Below are positions 1-8,190 of a stretch of DNA of 64,000 nucleotides, piece after piece (position 1 is the stretch's first letter; each line of letters begins with the position of its first letter). Below the pieces are notes generated by a model. That model ran no database searches. It worked only from the letters and a program-made list of their open reading frames with translations, and was not told the DNA's origin. Source of the DNA: Bartonella sp. TP (GTDB lineage Bacteria; Pseudomonadota; Alphaproteobacteria; Rhizobiales; Rhizobiaceae); contig NZ_CP129002.1 in NCBI RefSeq assembly GCF_030406085.1, positions 660,259-724,258 of the forward strand. Reading direction: 5' to 3'. A program made the position numbers and the translations under genes.

Positions 1-40
1 AGAGCGCTCTGGCTGTTTGAGAATAAAAGATAGGGATAGC

Positions 41-424
41 ATGAATATTATTGATGAAATAAATGCTGAGCAACAGGCAAAAATTGAAGAAAAACGTAAA
101 TTGCCAGATTTTCAACCAGGTGACACATTGCGTGTTTCAGTTAGAGTAACTGAAGGTACGCGTACTCGTGTGCAGGCATATGAAGGTGTATGCATAGCTC
201 GTAAAGGTGGCGGTTTGCAGGAAACCTTTACAGTGCGTAAAATTTCTTATGGCGAAGGTGTTGAGCGTGTTTTTCCAGTTTATACGCCGCTTATTGAATC
301 GGTAGAAGTTTTACGTCGTGGTCGTGTACGCCGCGCAAAGCTTTATTATTTACGTGGTTTAACGGGTAAGGCTGCACGTATTGCAGAAAAGCAAGATTCG
401 CGTAAAACTAAGCCTCGTGGTTAA
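41..424 (+). CDS. rplS: 50S ribosomal protein L19
   Basis: Structural protein of the large ribosomal subunit, at the interface with the 30S subunit. The 127-residue protein carries the family core almost unbroken: [13 protein letters not shown] near residue 25, the [15 protein letters not shown] stretch in the middle, and a basic tail with [18 protein letters not shown]. The frame is open from a TTG at 17, but the ATG at 41 gives the usual L19 start (MNIIDEIN). The usual upstream partner, trmD, would lie outside the window. A hairpin terminator follows directly. Identification is secure; the start is slightly less so because the ribosome binding site is weak. Confidence 0.97.
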   Translation: MNIIDEINAEQQAKIEEKRKLPDFQPGDTLRVSVRVTEGTRTRVQAYEGVCIARKGGGLQETFTVRKISYGEGVERVFPVYTPLIESVEVLRRGRVRRAKLYYLRGLTGKAARIAEKQDSRKTKPRG

Positions 425-433
425 TAAATAAAA

Positions 434-460
434 TGGGGCGGGTTTACCGCCCTTTATTTT
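434..460 (+). terminator. Rho-independent terminator after rplS
   Basis: A GC-rich 6-bp stem (gggcgg at 436-441 with ccgccc at 447-452) and 5-nt loop is followed by a T-rich run (tttatttt). It begins about 10 nt after the rplS stop codon and separates rplS from the sdh promoter. Confidence 0.8.
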
Positions 461-478
461 GGCTCTGGCAAACAGTAC

Positions 479-507
479 TTGACGTAGGGTATTTGTTTGT
501 TATTATA
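479..507 (+). promoter_or_regulatory. Probable sigma70-type promoter of sdhCDAB
   Basis: TTGACG (479-484) and TATTAT (501-506) are separated by 16 nt; each matches the -35 or -10 consensus at five of six bases. It lies between the rplS terminator and the sdhC start at 540, giving an expected leader of about 25 nt that contains the ggggt ribosome binding site. Confidence 0.65.
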
Positions 508-539
508 AGCCATAGAAGATGAATTAAGATGGGGTAAAT

Positions 540-941
540 ATGAAGAATGTGAATATAACTGCTGCGCGTCCTACTTCCCCTCATATACAGATATATAGTT
601 GGCCTATAACAATGGCTATGTCTATAGCACATCGTATAACGGGCGTAGCTTTATACGCTGGTACAATTTTGCTTGCGGCTTGGCTTATTGCTTTGGCCTA
701 CAATGCACAGGCTTTTAACATAATTTCTTCTTTTAGCCAGAATATTATCGTTAGAATATTTTTATTTCTATATAGTCTTGCCTTAGTGCATCATACCGTT
801 GGCGGAATAAGGCATCTGATTTGGGATGTAAAGCCTAATTTGTTAGAAAAACATTTAGCCACAAAAACTGCTACTGCTACTATATATATTTCAATTATAG
901 TAACAATTTTCATTTGGCTTATGGGTTATTTATCGCATTAA
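540..941 (+). CDS. sdhC: Succinate dehydrogenase cytochrome b556 subunit
   Basis: Membrane anchor subunit of complex II; with SdhD it binds haem b and passes electrons from succinate oxidation to ubiquinone in the inner membrane. The 133-residue protein has three hydrophobic spans. It carries the SdhC signature SIAHRITGVALY near residue 28 and the HHTVGGIRHLIWD region near residue 83 that holds the haem ligand histidine. It is first in the sdhCDAB operon, with a ggggt ribosome binding site five bases before the ATG. Length and order match the alphaproteobacterial family. Confidence 0.95.
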   Translation: MKNVNITAARPTSPHIQIYSWPITMAMSIAHRITGVALYAGTILLAAWLIALAYNAQAFNIISSFSQNIIVRIFLFLYSLALVHHTVGGIRHLIWDVKPNLLEKHLATKTATATIYISIIVTIFIWLMGYLSH

Positions 942-954
942 AAATAGGTGCAGA

Positions 955-1350
955 ATGCAAGAAATGAAACAAGATTTTAGACCACCTTTAGCAAAAGCTG
1001 CGGGCTTGGGAGCTGCTAGATCTGGTAGTGGCCATTTTTGGTTGCAACGATTAACGGCTATGGCAAATATACCTTTAATTATCTTTTTTGTTTGGTTATT
1101 GGTGAAGTATCTAGGTAGAGATTATACTACGGTACATAATGTTTTAGCTTGCCCTATGATAGCGGTATTAATGTTGCTTATGATTGTTTCAAGTATTTAT
1201 CATATGAAACTTGGTTTACAGGTTATAATAGAAGATTATGTGCCGCAGCATGCTCTGCGTGCTTTTTTGCTGATCTTGAATATTATGTTTTGCTGGGCTA
1301 TAGCTATAGCTTGTATAATTTCGGTGTTGAAAATTAATTTTGGGGGCTAG
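955..1350 (+). CDS. sdhD: Succinate dehydrogenase membrane anchor subunit
   Basis: Second haem b and quinone-binding anchor of complex II. The 131-residue protein has three predicted membrane spans. The segment SSIYHMKLGLQVIIEDYV near residue 80 contains the family's conserved histidine and DY pair at the quinone pocket. It starts 13 nt after sdhC and ends 3 nt before sdhA, so it is clearly co-transcribed. An alternative ATG three codons later (964) is possible; 955 fits the spacing from an aggtg motif better. Confidence 0.93.
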   Translation: MQEMKQDFRPPLAKAAGLGAARSGSGHFWLQRLTAMANIPLIIFFVWLLVKYLGRDYTTVHNVLACPMIAVLMLLMIVSSIYHMKLGLQVIIEDYVPQHALRAFLLILNIMFCWAIAIACIISVLKINFGG

Positions 1351-1353
1351 CCT

Positions 1354-3162
1354 ATGGCAAATAGCTATGAATATATCGACCATAAATTTGACGTTGTAGT
1401 GGTTGGTGCTGGTGGCGCGGGGTTGCGCGCTGCTTTGGGCATGGCCGAGCAGGGTTTTAAAACAGCATGTATAACTAAGGTTTTTCCTACCCGTTCACAT
1501 ACAGTCGCAGCCCAAGGTGGCATAGCAGCTTCGTTAGCTAATATGGGGCCAGATAATTGGCAATGGCATTTATACGATACTGTAAAAGGGTCTGATTGGC
1601 TTGGCGATGCAGATGCTATGGAATATATGGTTAGGAATGCTCCGGCGGCTGTTTATGAGCTAGAGCATTATGGTGTTCCGTTTTCTCGTACGCAAGATGG
1701 CAAAATTTATCAGCGTCCTTTTGGTGGACACACAACAGAATTTGGCGAAGGACCGCCAGTACAGAGAACTTGTGCGGCCGCTGATAGAACCGGACATGCA
1801 ATTTTACATACCCTATATGGACAAAGTTTAAAGCATAATGCGCAATTTTTTATAGAATATTTTGCTCTAGATTTAATTATGACTGACGGTGTTTGTACAG
1901 GTATCGTAGCTTGGAATCTGGATGACGGTAAGATACATAGATTTAGTGCAAAAATGGTGGTGTTGGCTACTGGTGGGTATGGTCGGGCATATTTTTCTGC
2001 TACCTCTGCGCATACATGCACTGGTGATGGCGGCGGCATGGCGTCGCGCGCTGGGTTGGCTTTGCAAGATATGGAGTTTGTGCAGTTTCACCCTACAGGT
2101 ATTTATGGCTCTGGCTGTTTAATAACCGAGGGCGCTAGGGGTGAAGGTGCTTATTTGATTAATAGTGAAGGCGAACGCTTTATGGAGCGTTATGCACCTT
2201 CATTTAAGGATCTGGCTTCACGCGATGTTGTTTCTCGTTGTATGACTATAGAAATTCGTGAAGGACGTGGAGTTGGTGTAAAAAAAGATCACTTATTCTT
2301 GGTATTGAGTCATATTGATGAAGCGATTTTAAAAGAGCGCTTACCAGGCATTTCTGAGTCAGCACGTATATTTGCTGGTGTAGATTTAACTAAAGAACCG
2401 ATACCCGTTATACCTACGGTCCATTATAATATGGGTGGTATACCCACAAATTACTGGGGCGAGGTATTAAATCCGACGATGGATGACCCTAATAGAGTTA
2501 TTCCAGGCCTTATGGCTGTTGGAGAGGCTGGTTGTGCTTCTGTACATGGCGCAAATCGGCTTGGTTCAAATTCTTTGATAGATTTGGTAGTATTGGGCAG
2601 AGCGGCGGCAATAAGAGCTGGACAGGTAATTGATAAAAATGCTGCTATAGCAGAGATAAATGTTGCCGCAGTGGACAAAATTATGTCTAGATTTGATAAA
2701 TTGCGCTATAGCGACGGCGGCACGCCAACGGCGGTACTGCGAGAAAAAATGCAGCGTGCTATGCAAGAAGACGCCGCTGTATTTAGAACTCAGGAAAGTT
2801 TGACGCAAGGTTGTGTGCGTTTGTCTGCTATCTGGAACGAACTTGATGACATTAAGGTTACAGATCGATCTATGATATGGAATTCAGATTTAGTTGAAAC
2901 TTTAGAATTGCATAATTTGATGGCAAATTCTATCGCTACCATTTATAGCGCGCAAGCTCGTAAAGAAAGTAGAGGAGCGCATGCTCGTGAAGATTTTACC
3001 GAACGCGATGACGTAAATTGGCGCAAGCACAGCCTTGCGAAAGTAGAAGATTCTGGTAAGGTAGATTTATCTTATAGGCCTGTGCATGTAGACCCGTTGA
3101 CGCCGCAAAAAGATGGTGGCATAGATTTGCAAAAAATTGCGCCGAAAAAGCGTGTATATTAA
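1354..3162 (+). CDS. sdhA: Succinate dehydrogenase flavoprotein subunit
   Basis: Catalytic subunit that oxidises succinate to fumarate in the TCA cycle and the respiratory chain. The 602-residue protein has an N-terminal dinucleotide fold ([16 protein letters not shown], about 14-29). His49 in [11 protein letters not shown] is the expected site of covalent FAD attachment. Substrate-site residues are visible as FHPTG (His246) and the catalytic Arg290 in ASRDVVSR. The length is normal and all expected motifs are intact. It lies 3 nt after sdhD and 12 nt before sdhB. A short SDHAF4-type assembly factor is encoded at 11380-11559. Confidence 0.98.
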   Translation: MANSYEYIDHKFDVVVVGAGGAGLRAALGMAEQGFKTACITKVFPTRSHTVAAQGGIAASLANMGPDNWQWHLYDTVKGSDWLGDADAMEYMVRNAPAAVYELEHYGVPFSRTQDGKIYQRPFGGHTTEFGEGPPVQRTCAAADRTGHAILHTLYGQSLKHNAQFFIEYFALDLIMTDGVCTGIVAWNLDDGKIHRFSAKMVVLATGGYGRAYFSATSAHTCTGDGGGMASRAGLALQDMEFVQFHPTGIYGSGCLITEGARGEGAYLINSEGERFMERYAPSFKDLASRDVVSRCMTIEIREGRGVGVKKDHLFLVLSHIDEAILKERLPGISESARIFAGVDLTKEPIPVIPTVHYNMGGIPTNYWGEVLNPTMDDPNRVIPGLMAVGEAGCASVHGANRLGSNSLIDLVVLGRAAAIRAGQVIDKNAAIAEINVAAVDKIMSRFDKLRYSDGGTPTAVLREKMQRAMQEDAAVFRTQESLTQGCVRLSAIWNELDDIKVTDRSMIWNSDLVETLELHNLMANSIATIYSAQARKESRGAHAREDFTERDDVNWRKHSLAKVEDSGKVDLSYRPVHVDPLTPQKDGGIDLQKIAPKKRVY

Positions 3163-3174
3163 GGGATTTTTATA

Positions 3175-3954
3175 ATGGTGCAGTTGAAACTTCCTAAAAA
3201 TTCACAAGTAAAAATTGGTAAAACATGGGCAAAACCTCAGGGGGCAAATCGGCTTACCGAGTTTAAGATTTATCGTTGGTCACCAGATAATGAAGATAAC
3301 CCACGTTTAGATACTTATTTCGTGGATCGTGACTCTTGTGGCCCCATGGTTTTGGATGGTCTTTTATATATAAAAAATCATATTGACCCAACCCTAACTT
3401 TGCGACGCTCTTGCCGAGAAGGTATTTGCGGTTCATGTGCTATGAACATTGATGGTAGCAATACCTTGGCATGTACTAAAGGCATGGATGAAGTTTCGCA
3501 TCCAGTTAAAATTTATCCTTTGCCATCTATGCCAGTAGTAAAAGATCTAGTGCCAGACTTAACGCGTTTTTACGCACAGCATAGATTGATAGAACCTTGG
3601 TTACAAACAGTTTCTCCAGAGCCAGAGAAAGAATGGTTGCAAAGTCATGAAGATCGAGCAAAGCTAGATGGTTTGTATGAATGCATATTATGTGCTTGTT
3701 GCCAAACTTCTTGTCCAAGCTATTGGTGGAATGGGGATCGTTATTTAGGCCCGGCTGTATTATTGCAAGCTTATCGTTGGATAGCTGATTCTAGGGATGA
3801 GGCTAAAGGCTCGCGTTTGGATAATTTAGAAGACCCATTTCGCTTATATCGTTGCCATACTATTATGAATTGCGCGCAAGCTTGTCCAAAGGGTTTAAAT
3901 CCAGCAAAAGCTATAGCTGAAGTAAAGCAATTAATGGTAGAGCGCCAATTATAG
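3175..3954 (+). CDS. sdhB: Succinate dehydrogenase iron-sulfur subunit
   Basis: Carries electrons from the FAD of SdhA to the quinone site through three iron-sulfur clusters. Visible ligands are Cys80, Cys85, Cys88 and Cys100 for the 2Fe-2S cluster (CREGICGSC), the [12 protein letters not shown] segment for 4Fe-4S, and [17 protein letters not shown] for 3Fe-4S and part of 4Fe-4S. The 259-residue length is standard. It is the last gene of the sdhCDAB operon; the next gene, plsC, starts 37 nt downstream on the same strand and may share the transcript. Confidence 0.98.
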   Translation: MVQLKLPKNSQVKIGKTWAKPQGANRLTEFKIYRWSPDNEDNPRLDTYFVDRDSCGPMVLDGLLYIKNHIDPTLTLRRSCREGICGSCAMNIDGSNTLACTKGMDEVSHPVKIYPLPSMPVVKDLVPDLTRFYAQHRLIEPWLQTVSPEPEKEWLQSHEDRAKLDGLYECILCACCQTSCPSYWWNGDRYLGPAVLLQAYRWIADSRDEAKGSRLDNLEDPFRLYRCHTIMNCAQACPKGLNPAKAIAEVKQLMVERQL

Positions 3955-3991
3955 AATTTATTTGCTCTTATAATAATAGGAAAGCTAGAAT

Positions 3992-4798
3992 TTGCTATTC
4001 ATACGTTCTTTAGCCTTTAATCTAGTTTTTATAATCGCGACTTTATTACAAATGCTGTTGTATGCGCCTGTTTATTTTTTATTACCGCATCGTTATGCTT
4101 GGTTTTTTCCAAAACTTTGGGCCAAAGTTAGCTTATTTTTATTAAAGCTTATAGCAGGTATAGATATGCGAATAGAAGGGCTAGAGCATTTGCCTAAGGG
4201 TAAGTCTTATATAATAGCTCCAAAACACCAATCAGCCTGGGAAACCTTTGCTTTGTTACCTTATTTAGATGACCCTGCTTATATATTAAAGCGTGAATTA
4301 ATGTGGATACCTGGCTTTGGCTCATATATGTATAAGATGGGTATGATACCAATTAATCGTGGAGCGCCGATAAGGGCGTTGAAGCAAATTATAAGCGCAG
4401 CAAAGCAAAAAATAGCAATTGGTCGCCAGATTTTGATTTTTCCTGAAGGTACACGGCGTGAACCCGGGGCTGAGCCGGATTATAAAATAGGCATTGTCTC
4501 TATATATGAGTCATTAAAAATTCCTGTTGTAGCTATAGCGCATAATGCTGGTTTATATTGGCCAAAGGGCAGTTTTTTTAAATATAAAGGTACCATTAAG
4601 GTAAAAATATTGCCTGCCATTGAAGCTGGTTTAGATAAGAAGATTTTTTTGAAAACTTTGATTGAACGGACAGAGACTGCCTGTGATGAATTATTGCTAA
4701 GCGCTGCGCAGCAAGCACCTAAGCCACCCATGCCTTTAGCCGCTCGCGTACGTTTGGCGCAACTAGCTAAAGGTAAAGCTAATGATACAACTAAATAA
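3992..4798 (+). CDS. plsC: 1-acylglycerol-3-phosphate acyltransferase-type protein
   Basis: Probably transfers an acyl chain to lysophosphatidic acid in phospholipid synthesis at the inner membrane. The N-terminus is hydrophobic (about 8-32). The catalytic box reads HQSAWE (His79 to Glu84), so the usual HX4D motif has Glu in place of Asp; I believe this variant is common in proteobacterial PlsC-like proteins. A typical FPEGTRR box sits at 150-156. I chose the TTG at 3992 because an aggaaag ribosome binding site lies 7 nt upstream; the next ATG would cut into the membrane segment. The 3' end overlaps bioM by 17 nt. An ornithine-lipid acyltransferase role cannot be excluded. Confidence 0.85.
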   Translation: MLFIRSLAFNLVFIIATLLQMLLYAPVYFLLPHRYAWFFPKLWAKVSLFLLKLIAGIDMRIEGLEHLPKGKSYIIAPKHQSAWETFALLPYLDDPAYILKRELMWIPGFGSYMYKMGMIPINRGAPIRALKQIISAAKQKIAIGRQILIFPEGTRREPGAEPDYKIGIVSIYESLKIPVVAIAHNAGLYWPKGSFFKYKGTIKVKILPAIEAGLDKKIFLKTLIERTETACDELLLSAAQQAPKPPMPLAARVRLAQLAKGKANDTTK

Positions 4799-5456
4799 TG
4801 TCGGCTTATTAAGCCATGCTAAAGTTATATTAAAGGACGTTACGCTTGAGTTAAGTGAAAAGAAAATAGCTATAATAGGTGACAATGGCTCAGGAAAAAC
4901 TAGTTTATTACGGTTGCTCAATGCATTGGTTGAACCGGATGAAGGTGAAGTGTTTGTAAATGGTGTATCTACTAAGAAAAATGGCTCTTTGATAAGAAAG
5001 AAAATGGGGTTGGTTTTTCAAAACCCAGATACTCAAATTATTATGCCAATAGTAGAGGAAGATTTGGCCTTTGGCCTAAAAAATCGTGGTTTATCGGCTC
5101 TAGATATCGAAAAAGCTGTGGATTCTATATTAAACAGTTATAATATACAGCATTTGCGGGGGCAGCCTATTCATAGCTTGAGCGGTGGTGAAAAGCAGAT
5201 ATTGGCTATATGCGCTATTTTGATAACAGATCCTAGCATTCTTTTGTTTGATGAGCCAACCAGCGGGCTAGATTTTAGCAATAAAAAAGTGATTCATAAG
5301 ATAATTAACGAGCTAGATCAGCAAATTATAGTCGTAACTCATGATTTTGGGCTTATAGAAAAGTTTGACCGTGTTATAGTACTAGAGGCAGGAAAAGTTA
5401 TTTGTGATGATGTACCAAAAGTTTCTATTCAATATTATCTGGAATCTAGGCTATGA
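4782..5456 (+). CDS. bioM: Biotin ECF transporter ATP-binding subunit BioM
   Basis: ATPase that powers biotin import together with BioN and BioY. The 224-residue protein has a complete ABC core: Walker A GDNGSGKTS (33-41), Q-loop VFQNPDTQ (about 78-85), signature LSGGEKQ (133-139), Walker B ILLFDEPTSG (153-162) and an H-loop in VVTHDFG. It overlaps plsC by 17 nt and bioN by 4 nt (ATGA), which implies translational coupling. Alone it could be a CbiO-type cobalt or nickel ATPase, but the adjacent BioY fixes the substrate as biotin. Confidence 0.92.
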   Translation: MIQLNNVGLLSHAKVILKDVTLELSEKKIAIIGDNGSGKTSLLRLLNALVEPDEGEVFVNGVSTKKNGSLIRKKMGLVFQNPDTQIIMPIVEEDLAFGLKNRGLSALDIEKAVDSILNSYNIQHLRGQPIHSLSGGEKQILAICAILITDPSILLFDEPTSGLDFSNKKVIHKIINELDQQIIVVTHDFGLIEKFDRVIVLEAGKVICDDVPKVSIQYYLESRL

Positions 5457-6019
5457 ATTTATTAATACCAGCTGGCAAATTTATTACGCTGATTATTACT
5501 AGCATATACGTGTATCACGCAAATATGACTTCGGATTCTGTGGTTCTGTTTGCGATATTGGTGCTATTTTATTTGTATGGATATAATCACAAAACCATTT
5601 GGCAGCAATTGCGCGTTATCGGTATTTTTTTAATCTTTTTGCTTGGCATGGATTGTTTAACCATGCCTGTATGGCAAGCTGTGTTGTGTGTAACTAGAGT
5701 AGTGATATTGTATTTATTAGCTGGGTTGATTTCTTTGACCACGCCAATTTCTTTAACTATGGTTATGTTTGAAAAATTATTGGCGCCGTTACGTTTATTT
5801 AAGATAAATGTTAAAGCTTTTGCGTTAATTTTTGCCATGAGTTTGCGTTTTATACCGTTAGTTGGCAGTTTGATACAGCAAATAAGAGAGGCGCAAAAAG
5901 CTAGAAGCATAGAGCGTGATATGCTTTCATTATTGCAGGCCAGTTTTGTTAATATTCTAAAAATGCAAAATGCAGTGGCAGAAGCTATTGAGGCGCGAGG
6001 TTTTAGTTTAGAGGAGTAG
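5453..6019 (+). CDS. bioN: Biotin ECF transporter transmembrane subunit BioN
   Basis: EcfT-type membrane coupling protein that joins the BioM ATPase to the BioY substrate-binding subunit. The 188-residue protein has several hydrophobic spans. It ends with the two family coupling motifs, Ala-Arg-Ser in REAQKARSIERD and Ala-Arg-Gly in AEAIEARGFS, which contact the ATPase. It overlaps bioM by 4 nt and is followed 5 nt later by bioY. It is shorter than generic EcfT proteins, as is normal for BioN. Confidence 0.88.
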   Translation: MNLLIPAGKFITLIITSIYVYHANMTSDSVVLFAILVLFYLYGYNHKTIWQQLRVIGIFLIFLLGMDCLTMPVWQAVLCVTRVVILYLLAGLISLTTPISLTMVMFEKLLAPLRLFKINVKAFALIFAMSLRFIPLVGSLIQQIREAQKARSIERDMLSLLQASFVNILKMQNAVAEAIEARGFSLEE

Positions 6020-6024
6020 TTAGT

Positions 6025-6576
6025 ATGCGAGTAAAAGATATTACAGCTGTAGCCCTATTTGTAGCATTGATTGCGGCAATGGGTAAGGTGCCGCCTTTAG
6101 TCTTTGGCCCGGTACCAATAACGGCGCAGACCTTAGCGGTTATGCTAACCGGGGCGATATTGCAACCCAAATATAGTTTAATAACTATGCTGGTGTTTTT
6201 AATTATTGTTGCCTTTGGTATACCATTGATGGCGAGTGGCCAGGGCGGACTTACGGTATTTACCAACCAAGCTACCGGGTATGTGCTTGGTTGGGTTCCA
6301 GGGGCATTGTGTATTTCTATGCTATATAAATATTCAGGGACTAGATTAACTCCTTTGCGTGAGCTTACCTCTTTGGCTATAGGTGGTATCTTTGTTATTC
6401 ATCTATGTGGTATAGCTTGGTTTGTGCATTATTTAGAAATGCCCTTAACAAAAGCATTTATATTAGACAGTGTGTATTTGCCAGGAGATATAATTAAAAT
6501 TATCATAGCTTATTTAACAGCGTCTAATCTACGCAAGGCTTTACCGCAATTATTTCGGCGCAGCCAGTTAAAATAA
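6025..6576 (+). CDS. bioY: Biotin transporter substrate-binding subunit BioY
   Basis: Membrane protein that captures biotin with high affinity; with BioM and BioN it forms the full importer. The 183-residue protein is almost entirely hydrophobic and shows the family landmarks VPITAQTLAVMLTGAIL (about 32-48), a GLPVFAxGxGG-like segment rendered here as GIPLMASGQGG, and ATGYVLGWVPGA. It ends directly against the stop codon of the convergent universal stress protein gene with no base between. No biotin synthesis gene lies in the window. Confidence 0.94.
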   Translation: MRVKDITAVALFVALIAAMGKVPPLVFGPVPITAQTLAVMLTGAILQPKYSLITMLVFLIIVAFGIPLMASGQGGLTVFTNQATGYVLGWVPGALCISMLYKYSGTRLTPLRELTSLAIGGIFVIHLCGIAWFVHYLEMPLTKAFILDSVYLPGDIIKIIIAYLTASNLRKALPQLFRRSQLK

Positions 6577-7026
6577 TTATTTTACAACTAACACTGGTAG
6601 CTGACTTAAGTTTAGTATTTCTTGTGCTTGGCTGCCTAGTAGCATGCGCGTTAAGCCAGTTCTGCCGTGCGATGCTATAATTATAATTTCCGCGCCATAT
6701 TCATTGGCGCTGTCAATTATGCCTTGGGCTGCTATAGGATTTTCGGCATGTATGGCTTTAACATTGTCATAATACTGCTTAGCAATAGCGCAGCCCTGCT
6801 CTAAGATATTTTTGGCTTCTTTTGCTATGTCTGCATTAGTATCTTCAAATGCGCTTGCTGTGCCCGCATATTCAGGCTGTATGTCAATAGTATAGCTTGG
6901 TATCGCGCTGGTTACGGTTACTATAAATAGCTCAGCATTTAGGCCTTTGGCTAATTTTGCACCAGCTATTATGCCTTTTTCCGCTATCTTTGAGCCATCG
7001 GTGGCAACTAAGATCTTTTTGTACAT
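6577..7026 (-). CDS. Universal stress protein, UspA family
   Basis: Small cytoplasmic stress protein of the UspA fold. The 149-residue protein starts MYKKILVATDGSKIAEKG, typical of the first strand and nucleotide site. It ends with ASHGRTGLTRMLLGSQAQE and PVLVVK, the family's ATP-binding glycine motif and last strand, so it is likely an ATP-binding type. It is a single-gene unit divergent from the carboxypeptidase gene and convergent with bioY. The exact physiological role cannot be read from sequence. Confidence 0.93.
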   Translation of the reverse strand: MYKKILVATDGSKIAEKGIIAGAKLAKGLNAELFIVTVTSAIPSYTIDIQPEYAGTASAFEDTNADIAKEAKNILEQGCAIAKQYYDNVKAIHAENPIAAQGIIDSANEYGAEIIIIASHGRTGLTRMLLGSQAQEILNLSQLPVLVVK

Positions 7027-7095
7027 TTTAATCCTTGCTTTAATAAATTTATGTATATTTTATATATATAAAGCTAAAGGAAATAATTAAAGAAT

Positions 7096-8190
7096 ATGAG
7101 CGATATTTGTTGGCGTAAAATGTTAATAAGGCTGCTGTGTTGGCTGAGTATTAGCAGTATATTTTTACCTTTTGCAAGTTTTGCTATAAATTATAATAAG
7201 CCATATATCTTGGTAGATATGCAATCTAGCCGCGTGGTAGCGCAAAATCGGGCGTTTGACCGCTGGTATCCTGCATCGCTAACTAAATTGATGACGGTGT
7301 ATTTAACTTTTAAAGCTTTAAAAGATGGTGTTTTAACGAAAGATAGTAAAATTACTTTATCACGCTATGCGGTTTCGCAGCCGCCTAGCTGTTCTGGCTA
7401 TCCAGCTGGCACTGTATTTAGTTTAGATACGGCTTTGAAGATTATGATGGTAAAATCTACCAATGATATTGCTACCTCTATAGGAGAATTAATAGGCGGG
7501 ACAAGAGCAAATTTTGTTAAGCTAATGAATATGCAGGCTAGGCAACTGGCAATGAATTATACGCATTTTGCTAGCGCCAATGGCTTGCCGAATAGTGATA
7601 ATTATTCTACGGCGCGTGATTTAGCTATTTTAGCCTGCGCTTTGCGCAGAGATTTTCCAGAATATAGCAATTATTTTTCTATAAATGCTATAAGATACGC
7701 TAATAGCCACAAGATAATGCTTAACTCTAATAATTTACTAGGGCGCTTTGTTGGTATAGATGGTATGAAAACGGGTTTTATCTGCGCTTCTGGCTATAAT
7801 CTGGTAGCTAGTGCAACAAGAGCTGGGCGTACTTTAATAGCGGTAGTTTTGGGTGCTACAAGATTGGATATACGCGAAGAAACCATGGCGAATTTGTTGG
7901 AGACTGGCTTTCAACAGCAAACCATAAACGGTAAGCTATTAACAGAGCTTTTGCCTTTAGATTCTTATTCTACCCAGGCGCCGAATATCTCACAAGCCGT
8001 TTGTTCTCTTGATGCCTGGAAAAAACGTAGTAAATATCTAAATAAAAATGGCTTACCAATTTTAACTTCTCCCTATATCGCTCCCATGGGTACACAAATT
8101 ACTGTAGCAGAAGTAGCGCCAATTTATGTACCTACGGTGGCTGTTAAAGTTACCCAGCAGGTCGTAACAGAAACTCAAGACGCGCTATAG
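7096..8190 (+). CDS. D-alanyl-D-alanine carboxypeptidase (serine type, PBP5/6 class)
   Basis: Periplasmic peptidoglycan carboxypeptidase that trims the terminal D-Ala from stem peptides. Residues 10-30 form a signal peptide ending at FASFA. The penicillin-binding active site is complete: Ser61-x-x-Lys64 in ASLTKLM, the SxN-like STND in VKSTNDIATS, and KTG in GMKTGFICASG. The C-terminal 80 residues after the catalytic domain are poorly conserved and show no clear membrane anchor. The 3' end overlaps the convergent heparinase-like gene by 16 nt. I am sure of the family but not of the paralogue (DacA, DacC or DacD). Confidence 0.93.
   Translation: MSDICWRKMLIRLLCWLSISSIFLPFASFAINYNKPYILVDMQSSRVVAQNRAFDRWYPASLTKLMTVYLTFKALKDGVLTKDSKITLSRYAVSQPPSCSGYPAGTVFSLDTALKIMMVKSTNDIATSIGELIGGTRANFVKLMNMQARQLAMNYTHFASANGLPNSDNYSTARDLAILACALRRDFPEYSNYFSINAIRYANSHKIMLNSNNLLGRFVGIDGMKTGFICASGYNLVASATRAGRTLIAVVLGATRLDIREETMANLLETGFQQQTINGKLLTELLPLDSYSTQAPNISQAVCSLDAWKKRSKYLNKNGLPILTSPYIAPMGTQITVAEVAPIYVPTVAVKVTQQVVTETQDAL

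Noticed and set aside
10-40. Longer rplS start at the TTG at 17
   Set aside because: The extra eight residues are not found in L19 proteins and the ATG at 41 gives the normal N-terminus.
1710-2039. Antisense open frame of about 109 codons inside sdhA
   Set aside because: It is a shadow of the conserved sdhA frame, with no ribosome binding site and no family resemblance.
3967-3977. Possible BioR-like box before the plsC-bioMNY unit
   Set aside because: ttataataat lacks the ten-base TTAT..ATAA spacing of the BioR site; AT-rich chance similarity is more likely.
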